A DNA stretch of 13,272 bases from Candidatus Zixiibacteriota bacterium (lineage in GTDB: Bacteria; Zixibacteria; MSB-5A5; GN15; JACZUZ01), in NCBI GenBank assembly GCA_022563625.1, contig JADFNA010000008.1, positions 1 to 13,272 of the forward strand. Direction: 5' to 3'. Positions within the stretch are counted from its first letter, which is position 1, and every line of letters begins with the position of its first letter. A model generated the notes under the pieces. The model was given only the letters and a program-made list of their open reading frames with translations, was not told the DNA's origin and did not search any database. A program made the position numbers and the translations under genes. Positions 6,575 through 13,272 of this stretch are shown piece by piece.

Positions 6575-7702
6575 ATGCCTGCCACTTCAACATCCCTGAC
6601 TCGACCACATCTGCCGCACAAAATAAGCGCACGGCCGCGACGGCCACGCCCGTGGCGCCGCTCGTTGGTTCTGATGGTTGGGGCCTTTATTGTGTTGAGC
6701 GCCGCAGGGCTGGTTGCATCAGGTGAACATTCCCAGCGTGTCGATAGAATCCGGGCCTTGATCGACCGGGGTGAGCTTGATCGAGCATCAGAATTGATGT
6801 CAGAACTGGCGACGGTCAGCCATCGCTCACCGGATGAACTGATACAGCGTGCGCGGCTCGAGCCGAAAGGAACGTCGGTTGAGGAATATCTCAAAGCCGC
6901 GTTGGCCGGAGCAACCTCACCACGCAGGCGTGAGTCGGTTCTGCTTGATCTGGCCCGCTATTATCAGGCCAGCGAAGACCTTGCCAGGCTCGAATCCACT
7001 ATCAGAGACTACTTCGCCGAATTCAAACGGGGACAGTTCAGGGATGAGATGGCCCGATTGCAGATATTATTGGCTGAGCGTAAATCAAATATCAGTATCG
7101 CTCGCCGGCTAAATCTACATTTGTCAAAGTCCTCAGCCAGCTCGGATACGCGGGAATGGTCCCGTTTGAATCTTGCCCGCTATGGTCTGGGCGGTGGCGC
7201 CAATAGCGGCAGAGGCAAGCGTAGCGCCCGGCGAGCGGCGCTGGATCTGTCATCCTCACACGGCAGTCCGTCGGCGCCGCTGGCCCTGTACTTGCTCGCC
7301 ACTAACGATGTCGCCACTCAGAACTTCGATCAGGCGGCGCTGAATTTCAATATTTTGCGCGAGGCATACCCGCATGCGATTGGCGGCTATGATTTGATCG
7401 AGCTAATTTCCCAGTTTGATCCTGACCGGCCGGTTTCCAGCGGCGAGGCGGAACGTCTGCTGGGTTCATTTTACAGTGTTCAGGTCGGCGTTTTCAGCGA
7501 AAAAAGAAACGCCAAACGCCAGAAAGCGCGTTTTGAGGCCTATGGTGAAGTGGTGGACATGCCCCGCAAGACCATCTCCGGCAAGAAATACTATGCGGTC
7601 TATGTTGGCCGTTTCGACACGCCCGAGCAGGCTGCGGCGTTCAAGCAAAGTCTGGAACGCTCAGAAAAAGAGCTGTTCACCATCGCCCTGCGCCAAAAGT
7701 GA
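6575..7702 (+). CDS. Membrane-anchored TPR-like protein with C-terminal SPOR domain
   Basis: 375 aa. The N-terminus has a long basic cytoplasmic segment (residues 1-30, rich in Arg and Pro) and one membrane helix (about 31-48, SLVLMVGAFIVLSAAGLVAS), so most of the protein should be periplasmic. Residues about 50-290 are helical with loose TPR-like units (for example RIRALIDRGELDRASELMSE and VATQNFDQAALNFNILREAYP). Residues 296-375 form a SPOR domain: FYSVQVGVFSEKRNAKRQKARF, then KYYAVYVGRFDTPEQAAAFKQSL. SPOR domains bind glycan strands stripped of stem peptides at the division site. A strong ribosome site is missing before 6575; the GAAGAGAG at 6551-6558 is too far away, so the start is moderately sure (an in-frame ATG at 6674 would leave a poorer signal). 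It follows lapB after 52 nt. Its role is inferred to be in envelope or septal peptidoglycan. Confidence 0.8.
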   Translation: MPATSTSLTRPHLPHKISARPRRPRPWRRSLVLMVGAFIVLSAAGLVASGEHSQRVDRIRALIDRGELDRASELMSELATVSHRSPDELIQRARLEPKGTSVEEYLKAALAGATSPRRRESVLLDLARYYQASEDLARLESTIRDYFAEFKRGQFRDEMARLQILLAERKSNISIARRLNLHLSKSSASSDTREWSRLNLARYGLGGGANSGRGKRSARRAALDLSSSHGSPSAPLALYLLATNDVATQNFDQAALNFNILREAYPHAIGGYDLIELISQFDPDRPVSSGEAERLLGSFYSVQVGVFSEKRNAKRQKARFEAYGEVVDMPRKTISGKKYYAVYVGRFDTPEQAAAFKQSLERSEKELFTIALRQK

Positions 7703-7731
7703 TAGACTAAAGAAAACTATATTGTATGTTT

Positions 7732-7846
7732 GAGTGGCTGATTCCGGGTTAGCGGATCGCTATGTTGCGTATGGCTGATGCGCGTGGCTGATACCGGGGA
7801 CCTGATTTTCGGTGAGGAATTTCGCCGTTGCGCGTGGGATTCCGGG
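7732..7846. repeat. Three degenerate copies of a 15-17 nt motif, 50 nt apart
   Basis: Copies at 7732-7748 (GAGTGGCTGATTCCGGG), 7782-7798 (GCGTGGCTGATACCGGG) and 7832-7846 (GCGTGGGATTCCGGG) each have their GTGG starting exactly 50 nt after the last (7734, 7784, 7834). A partial extra match, ATGGCTGATG, lies at 7771-7780. The array fills most of the 168-nt gap between the SPOR gene and mutS. It could be the remains of a 50-bp duplication or a set of binding sites on one helical face (50 nt is close to five turns); the rest of the 50-mers is not conserved. Confidence 0.4.
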
Positions 7847-7870
7847 GGCGGCTTTCTTATATTGAGAACA

Positions 7871-10498
7871 ATGTCGAAGCCAAAGATCACACCACTCATG
7901 CAACAGTACAACGCCGTTAAGGCGGAGTACCCCGATAAGATCATTTTCTTCCGTATGGGGGATTTCTATGAGATGTTCGGTGATGATGCGATTAAAGCCG
8001 CGCCGATTCTGAACATAACGCTTACCTCGCGCGGCGGCCCGGACAAACTTCCTCTGGCCGGAGTGCCCTATCATGCCGCTGAAAAATACCTGGCCCGGCT
8101 TCTGAAAGCCGGGGAGAAAGTTGTCATTGTTGAACAGGTAGAAGACCCCAAAACCGCCAGGGGTGTGGTGAAGCGCGAGGTGGTGGAAATTCTCACACCA
8201 GGCTCTGCCTCTCTCGAAGAACTGGAAAGCCCGACACAGGCGACCTACCTGGCGGCCCTGGCGCCCGGCGATAACGGACGCGCCGGGCTGGCATACCTTG
8301 ACCTGTCGACCGCTGAGTTTCGCCTGATTGATGACGATACGCATCGTATCGCCGATAGGCTGTTAACGCTCTCGCCGCGTGAAGCTCTTATACCCGAAGA
8401 CACACCAGAAGAAAAGATACGGGCGCTGCTGGGGGAGGTTTCCCGCAACATGACTATTAGCTCGACCGACCGCTTTCATTTTGACCCGCAGGCCGGGGCC
8501 GAGCAGATGCGTAAGTTTTTTAATGTAACATCGCTGGAGGGGTTCGGGGTCGCTGACACTGACCTGTCGGTCGGCGCGGCGGCGGCGATTGTCAGGTATC
8601 TGCAGGATAACCGGCGCGATAATCTGGGTCATATTACGCGGCTCAGTTCTGTCAAAGAAGACGAATTGATGCGCCTTGACCAGAGTTCAATCAGAAATCT
8701 GGAATTGGTCGAATCGTTTGTCGGTGAAGACGGCCCGCATCTGTTTGGCGCAATTAACCTGACCAGGACAGCCCCGGGCGCGCGGCGGCTGCGGCGAAAT
8801 CTGATGGCCCCGTTCAACAGTCTCAAGACAATTCTGCGCCGCCAGTCTGCTGTAAGAGAAATGGTCGAGAGCGCCGAAAGCGCACATCGGACGCGCCAGG
8901 CGCTAACAGGTCTGATAGACTTGGAAAGACTTATCGGACGACTGGGTGTGCGCCGCATGTCTCCACGCCAGGCCCAGGCTCTGGCGAAAGGACTTGGAAA
9001 AGGCTCGGAAGTCGCAGACTCTCTCAGCGGCCTTTCCTCGCCGTTGTTTCTTGACTCACTCCGGCATTATCCTAAGAACCTTAAACAGACAGGGGAGGCT
9101 GTGTTGGCCCGTCTGGTTGAATCCCCGCCTCTGCTGAGCGCCGCAGGAGGGATTTTCCGAGGCGGCGCCTCTGCCGAACTTGATGAATTGACAGAGTCAA
9201 TTTCCTCAGCGAAAGCCTATATGGCCGGTCTTCAGAAAAAAGAGCGCCAGGCAACAGGTATTCCATCACTCAAACTAGGCTTCAACAAAATCTTTGGATA
9301 TTACCTGGAAGTAACTCATCTACATAAAGATAAAATCCCCGAACACTACCTGCGCAAGCAAACTCTGGTGAACGCTGAGCGTTATATCACTGAGGAAATG
9401 AAGACTCAGGAGAAACGCATCCTTGAGGCCGAGGAGCGGATTTTTCGGCTAGAACAGCGGCTGTTTGAGGACCTCCTCGAGGAATTGTCAATCCATATCT
9501 GCGACATGCAACTGGCCTCGGATATTCTAGCCGAGATTGATGTAGTCACCGCGCTGGCTCTGTTGGCGGTAGAGCGCAATTATGTCCGGCCGGAACTGAC
9601 TGAAGGGGGAGAGCTGGAAATCTGCGAGGGGCGGCATCCGGTTATCGAAACTATTCTGCCGCGCGGGTCGTTTGTCCCGAATGACCTGTCTTTAGACAAC
9701 AGCGGATGCAGTATCATGATTCTGACCGGGCCGAATATGTCAGGTAAATCAACTTATCTGCGCCAGATCGGACACATCGTTGTCCTGGCGCAGATTGGCT
9801 CATTCGTCCCGGCAGCCAGCGCGAAACTCGGCCTGGTTGACAGGATATTCACCCGCGTTGGCGCCGTTGATAAACTGGCCCAGGGTCAGTCAACCTTTAT
9901 GGTTGAGATGCTCGAAACGGCCAATATGCTCAACAATGGCGACGACAAGTCATTGATTTTGCTTGATGAAGTCGGACGGGGCACATCGACCTTCGACGGA
10001 TTGTCGCTGGCCTGGGCTATAGTCGAGGAGATTCACGACCGGTTGAAAGCCCGCACCGTCTTTGCCACGCATTATCACGAACTGACCCGTCTGGCCAAAG
10101 ACCGCCGGGGTGTGGTTAACTTTCAAGTGGCGGTCAAGCGCTGGCAGGAGCGCATTATTTTTCTGCACAAAATTATTCCCGGTGGTTGTGATGATTCCTA
10201 TGGCATTGAAGTCTCGCGTCTGGCGGGCATGCCCGAGAAAGTCGTCGCGCGCGCGCGTGAGATATTGCATGATCTGGAATCAGGACAATTTGCCTCCCCG
10301 CGTATGGTCCCCGGCGGGGTGGAGGATGCGCAGACGTCGTTGTTCGGCCCTTCCGCTTACGCAAAAACAGAAAACCCGCCGGACCTGGCGCTGCTTGAAA
10401 TAAAAAAACGGTTGAATGAAATTGTGGTCGAGAGCGTCACGCCGCTGGAAGCTCTGGCTGAGCTGGATCAATTGCAGAAACTTCTCAAAGATGACTGA
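7871..10498 (+). CDS. mutS: DNA mismatch repair protein MutS
   Basis: 875 aa from the ATG at 7871, normal bacterial length. The upstream in-frame ATG at 7778 would add 31 residues of unlikely sequence, while MSKPKITPLMQQY is the usual family start. Domains in order: mismatch-recognition domain I with the F-x-E motif in GDFYEMFG (F32, E34); connector (about 120-250); lever and clamp (about 270-570); then the ATPase. Walker A is GPNMSGKST (residues 620-628), Walker B is LILLDEVGRGTSTFDG with D699 and E700, and the later FATHYHEL helix is intact. The C-terminal part holds QTSLF (821-825), a clean sliding-clamp (DnaN) binding motif. MutS finds base mismatches and small loops and, on ATP binding, becomes a sliding clamp that recruits MutL. 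No strong ribosome site precedes the start; only GAGAA at 7864-7868. The stop overlaps the mutL start by 8 nt, so the two are translated together. Confidence 0.98.
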   Translation: MSKPKITPLMQQYNAVKAEYPDKIIFFRMGDFYEMFGDDAIKAAPILNITLTSRGGPDKLPLAGVPYHAAEKYLARLLKAGEKVVIVEQVEDPKTARGVVKREVVEILTPGSASLEELESPTQATYLAALAPGDNGRAGLAYLDLSTAEFRLIDDDTHRIADRLLTLSPREALIPEDTPEEKIRALLGEVSRNMTISSTDRFHFDPQAGAEQMRKFFNVTSLEGFGVADTDLSVGAAAAIVRYLQDNRRDNLGHITRLSSVKEDELMRLDQSSIRNLELVESFVGEDGPHLFGAINLTRTAPGARRLRRNLMAPFNSLKTILRRQSAVREMVESAESAHRTRQALTGLIDLERLIGRLGVRRMSPRQAQALAKGLGKGSEVADSLSGLSSPLFLDSLRHYPKNLKQTGEAVLARLVESPPLLSAAGGIFRGGASAELDELTESISSAKAYMAGLQKKERQATGIPSLKLGFNKIFGYYLEVTHLHKDKIPEHYLRKQTLVNAERYITEEMKTQEKRILEAEERIFRLEQRLFEDLLEELSIHICDMQLASDILAEIDVVTALALLAVERNYVRPELTEGGELEICEGRHPVIETILPRGSFVPNDLSLDNSGCSIMILTGPNMSGKSTYLRQIGHIVVLAQIGSFVPAASAKLGLVDRIFTRVGAVDKLAQGQSTFMVEMLETANMLNNGDDKSLILLDEVGRGTSTFDGLSLAWAIVEEIHDRLKARTVFATHYHELTRLAKDRRGVVNFQVAVKRWQERIIFLHKIIPGGCDDSYGIEVSRLAGMPEKVVARAREILHDLESGQFASPRMVPGGVEDAQTSLFGPSAYAKTENPPDLALLEIKKRLNEIVVESVTPLEALAELDQLQKLLKDD

Positions 10499-12350
10499 AA
10501 CTACTGACACTGCAAGAAAAACGTTGATTCAGCGGCGCTGGATCAGGCCCCTGCCTGAGCGGCTGGTCAATAAAATCGCCGCCGGTGAAGTTATAGAGCG
10601 CCCGGCATCGGTCCTCAAAGAACTGGTCGAAAACGCAATTGACTCCGGCGCTAAACGGATTGATGTAGTGGTCGAAAAATCCGGCGTGACGCGGATTGAA
10701 GTGCATGACAACGGATGCGGTATCAGCTCGGAGCAATTGGAAATAGCCTTTTCGCGCCATGCTACCAGCAAAATCTCTGACTTTGACGATCTTGAGCAAA
10801 TCAGCAGTTATGGATTCCGCGGCGAGGCGCTGCCGTCAATCGCTTCGGTGTCGCGTTTGCGCATGATAAGCAAGTCGGCCGATGAAGACCACGCCACGGA
10901 AATACAGATTGAAGGCGGCGTGGTCTGCCATGTTCATCCGGCGCATCGGGCCGATGGCTCATCGGTGATTGTCGAGGATTTGTTTTTCAACACACCGGCC
11001 CGCAAGAAATTCCTCAAAGCGGAGTCAACCGAAGCGCGCCATCTGATCCGCACCTCCGGCGCTCTGGCGCTCAGCTCCCTGGGAACGGCTTTCTCCGTCA
11101 CAATCAATGGACGCAAATTGTATGCATTCACGGCCGAGGATGATTTGAAAACGCGCGCGGCGCTTATCCTGGGCAGCGCTCCGGGAGCGCTGATTGAAAT
11201 TAACGCCGAGCATGAGGGGTTTGTTCTGCGCGCTGTTTTGGGACGGCCGGATGTCGCCCGCTCGGTCCGCGGTGGACTGCATCTGTTTGTCAACAAACGC
11301 GCTCTGCGCTCCAGCCCGCTGTTGAGCGCCTTTTATCTCGGTTATGGCGAACTGCTGCCGAAGGGAGTGTTCCCGATAGGCGCTGCGATGTTAGAGGTTG
11401 ACAGCCGTACGGTTGATGTGAACGTGCATCCGGCCAAATCCGAAGTGCGTCTGTCAGCCGAGCGTGAGGCTCATAGTTTTATCCGCCAGGCCGTGCGTGA
11501 TGCGCTCAGAAACGAGGGGATCATTCCTGAATTTAGCCTGGGCAAAGCGGCTGGCGCTGTGGACGGACAGGCGCCGTTGCCTGCCCCCGCTGCCCCCGCT
11601 GGCCCCGCTGGCCCCAATGGCGGAACTGCGAGCCGCGCTGATTCTGTAGATATACAGTATCCCGCGGGCGGCCCACATTCTGTCAGCGCAACCGAGCAGT
11701 TGTTTGGCGGCGCTCAGTCCAGTCCCGGCGCGGCACATGATGTGCCGGTTGTCGCGGCTGACGCGCTTGAGCTGTTGCCCGGAGGGACGCTGTATCTCGG
11801 CCAGTTCAATGACCTGTATCTTCTGGCGCAAAAGGAAAGTGATTTGTACTTGATCGACCAGCACGTGGCGCATGAACGCATTTTGTATGAACAAATCATG
11901 GCGGAGATGGAAAAACACGCGGCTATCTCGCAGCGTCTGCTTTTGCCGGTCAATGTAGAATTGTCGCCCGAGCGCTTTGTGGTCTATGAATCACACAAGT
12001 CCGAACTCGGAGAGATTGGCTTTGAGATGTCACATCTGGGCGGGCAGACGGTGATGCTTGGCGCCACTCCGGCGATTCTGGCGCATCGCTCACCGGAAAA
12101 AGTATTCTCGCTGGCGCTGGATGATATTATACGGCTTTCCAAAAGCGGTTACACTCCGCTCAAGGCAGTGGCCCAATCAATCGCCTGCCGTTCGGCGGTG
12201 ATGGACGGAGACCGGCTGGACCCGGAGGAAGGCAAAGAGATTATCCGCGCCCTGTTTGCCTGTGACACCGGTTACACTTGTCCGCATGGCAGGCCGACTT
12301 TTGTCAAAATTACCCGCGCCGAGTTGGACCGAAAGTTTGGCCGGACGTAA
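10491..12350 (+). CDS. mutL: DNA mismatch repair protein MutL, endonuclease type
   Basis: 619 aa. The start ATG at 10491 lies inside the mutS stop region (ATGACTGA), giving a 15-residue extension relative to E. coli MutL before the conserved core. N-terminal GHKL ATPase motifs are all present: IAAGEVIERPASVLKELVEN (E44 activates water, N48 binds magnesium), DNGCGI, and GFRGEALPSIASVSRL. A proline/alanine/glycine linker spans about residues 355-430. The C-terminal half has the nuclease signature DQHVAHERILYE (D456, H458, E462, E467), which differs from the usual DQHA(x)2E(x)4E only by V for A. It also has ACRSAV (565-570) and CPHGRP (597-602). This indicates a nicking MutL, so no MutH or Dam methylation is needed. 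MutL is recruited by MutS and nicks the strand to be corrected, guided by the clamp. The end overlaps the miaA start. Confidence 0.97.
   Translation: MTETTDTARKTLIQRRWIRPLPERLVNKIAAGEVIERPASVLKELVENAIDSGAKRIDVVVEKSGVTRIEVHDNGCGISSEQLEIAFSRHATSKISDFDDLEQISSYGFRGEALPSIASVSRLRMISKSADEDHATEIQIEGGVVCHVHPAHRADGSSVIVEDLFFNTPARKKFLKAESTEARHLIRTSGALALSSLGTAFSVTINGRKLYAFTAEDDLKTRAALILGSAPGALIEINAEHEGFVLRAVLGRPDVARSVRGGLHLFVNKRALRSSPLLSAFYLGYGELLPKGVFPIGAAMLEVDSRTVDVNVHPAKSEVRLSAEREAHSFIRQAVRDALRNEGIIPEFSLGKAAGAVDGQAPLPAPAAPAGPAGPNGGTASRADSVDIQYPAGGPHSVSATEQLFGGAQSSPGAAHDVPVVAADALELLPGGTLYLGQFNDLYLLAQKESDLYLIDQHVAHERILYEQIMAEMEKHAAISQRLLLPVNVELSPERFVVYESHKSELGEIGFEMSHLGGQTVMLGATPAILAHRSPEKVFSLALDDIIRLSKSGYTPLKAVAQSIACRSAVMDGDRLDPEEGKEIIRALFACDTGYTCPHGRPTFVKITRAELDRKFGRT
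11583..11618 (+). repeat. In-frame 9-nt tandem repeat in the mutL linker
   Basis: Four units of nine bases run head to tail: GCCCCCGCT at 11583 and 11592, GGCCCCGCT at 11601, and GGCCCCAAT at 11610. They encode A-P-A, A-P-A, G-P-A, G-P-N in the flexible linker of MutL. Being a multiple of three, gain or loss of units keeps the frame. The tract is C-rich and prone to slippage and to sequencing errors. Confidence 0.8.
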
Positions 12351-13272
12351 GCCCTCAGAGCCGCCAGTACTGATTATCAGCGGACCGACCGGCTCAGGTA
12401 AAAGCGTGCTGGTCCACTCACTGGCGGCGGCGCATAATGTTTCAGTTATCTCGGCGGACTCGCGTCAGATTATCCGCGGTTTCGATATTGGATCGTCAAA
12501 ACCGACCGGTGAGGAGCGCCGGCAATACGATTATAGAATGCTCGACCTGATTGATCCCGGTCAGAGATATTCGGCCTTCGCTTACGCCCGCCAGGCTGAA
12601 GGTGAAATTGCTGAAATAGTATCATCCGGCCGAGCGCCGGTTGTGTGCGGTGGCAGCGGACTTTATTTGCGGGCGTTGACCCGGGGTTTCTTTGAAAGCC
12701 CGCCAGCGGACCCTGAGATTCGCCGGGAACTTGAAAATCAAGCCGAAGAACTCGGGCCGGTGAGGTTTCACGCGCTTTTGGAAAAGGTGGATCCAATATC
12801 AGCCAGGGCCATCCATCCCCAGAACGTGGTCCGTGTTGTCCGCGCCCTGGAAATCTTTCACAGCAGCGGCCAGACTAAATCTGATTTAATCGACGAGCAG
12901 GTCCAGTCAATACCTGAGTATACATACTGCGAACTCGCGCTCGCCCCGCCAACCGAGTGGTTGTATGAGCGGATAAACAGCCGGGTAGAGGAAATGATAC
13001 AAGCTGGCTGGGAATCTGAAGTGAAGGATTTGGTAGAAGAGCATGGTATAGACAAGATTCGCGCGGCCAGAGCTATCGGTTACGGCGAGCTATGCGACCA
13101 TCTTGAGGGAGACATATCCCTCGATGAGTCAATTGAACTGATAAAGCGCAATACCCGCCGTTTCGCCAAACGCCAGATGACCTGGCTGCGTGGCACAGAC
13201 TCGGTCAAAATGTATGAGAAAGCCGAAACTGTCTATTCTGACGCAGTTAAGCTATTGAATAACAAGCAAATA
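12337..13272 (+). CDS. miaA: tRNA dimethylallyltransferase MiaA, 3' end cut by window edge
   Basis: The frame is open to the last base, giving at least 312 residues from TTG 12337, close to the family's full length (about 300-320), so only a short tail is missing. Motifs in order: P-loop GPTGSGKS (16-23), DSRQIIRGFDIGSSKP (from 41), GGSGLYLRAL (105-114), the VVRVVRALEI helix, ARAIGYGEL, and RRFAKRQMTWLRG, which grips the tRNA. MiaA adds a dimethylallyl group from DMAPP to N6 of A37 in tRNAs reading codons that start with U. The start is uncertain: TTG at 12337 (14-nt overlap with mutL) puts the P-loop at the usual distance from the N-terminus, while an ATG at 12286 would add 17 residues and overlap mutL by 65 nt. 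The segment after the substrate loop reads YDYRMLDLIDP where many homologues have HHLID; the motif is drifted but the DP is kept. mutL-miaA adjacency is common in many bacteria. Confidence 0.93.
   Translation, partial: MAGRKPSEPPVLIISGPTGSGKSVLVHSLAAAHNVSVISADSRQIIRGFDIGSSKPTGEERRQYDYRMLDLIDPGQRYSAFAYARQAEGEIAEIVSSGRAPVVCGGSGLYLRALTRGFFESPPADPEIRRELENQAEELGPVRFHALLEKVDPISARAIHPQNVVRVVRALEIFHSSGQTKSDLIDEQVQSIPEYTYCELALAPPTEWLYERINSRVEEMIQAGWESEVKDLVEEHGIDKIRAARAIGYGELCDHLEGDISLDESIELIKRNTRRFAKRQMTWLRGTDSVKMYEKAETVYSDAVKLLNNKQI

Noticed and set aside
7778..7870. N-terminal extension of MutS from the ATG at 7778
   Set aside because: The added 31 residues do not look like MutS, cover the repeat region, and the family start MSKPKITPLMQQY fits the ATG at 7871.
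1..13272. CRISPR arrays, insertion sequences, tRNA or rRNA genes, phage genes
   Set aside because: Looked for on both strands by eye; no regular spacer-repeat arrays, transposase motifs, terminal inverted repeats with duplications, or RNA-gene signatures were seen.

Overview
The window looks like a metagenome-type contig piece from a Gram-negative bacterium of the Fibrobacterota-Chlorobiota-Bacteroidota (FCB) superphylum. A Zixibacteria-like or similar uncultured lineage is my guess. The evidence is a C-terminal FlgD/type IX-secretion-like domain (FPNPFNGATTI) on a large secreted protein, FG-GAP surface proteins, LapA/LapB inner-membrane proteins, and a mutS-mutL-miaA cluster with an endonuclease-type MutL. 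From about base 620 to the right edge every gene is on the + strand and packed tightly, with several stop/start overlaps.

Layout. (1) Bases 1-421 hold the N-terminal 140 codons of a minus-strand protein rich in Pro, Ala and Glu that leaves the window on the left. Its composition differs from the rest, and it faces away from everything else. (2) Around 422-620 lies a short non-coding stretch with a stem-loop, then an abrupt entry into the middle of an FG-GAP/VCBS beta-propeller protein with no native start or signal peptide. This is either an assembly chimera or a real rearrangement breakpoint. (3) 619-4133: two translationally coupled exported proteins, the FG-GAP propeller and a 730-aa LVIVD-like propeller with a C-terminal sorting/FlgD-like domain. 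(4) 4270-4965: a small exported protein with a possible PsbP/Mog1-like fold. (5) 5091-7702: a LapA-like membrane protein, a LapB/YciM-like TPR protein without the usual rubredoxin zinc domain, and a membrane-anchored TPR-like protein with a C-terminal SPOR domain. (6) 7871-13272: mutS, mutL and the nearly complete miaA, linked by overlaps.

How the genes work together. MutS and MutL form the mismatch-repair core. MutL carries the nuclease motifs (DQHxxxExxxxE, ACR, CPHGRP) and MutS a QTSLF clamp-binding motif, so repair is probably methyl-independent and clamp-directed. MiaA modifies A37 of tRNAs that read UNN codons, and often sits next to mutL. The LapA/LapB pair points to envelope (LPS) homeostasis, and the SPOR protein to peptidoglycan at the division septum. 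I see no phage, transposon, CRISPR, toxin-antitoxin or other defence genes, and no clear undescribed multi-gene system. The points most worth a second look are the left-end junction, the LapB without rubredoxin, and the three 50-nt-spaced repeat copies in front of mutS.
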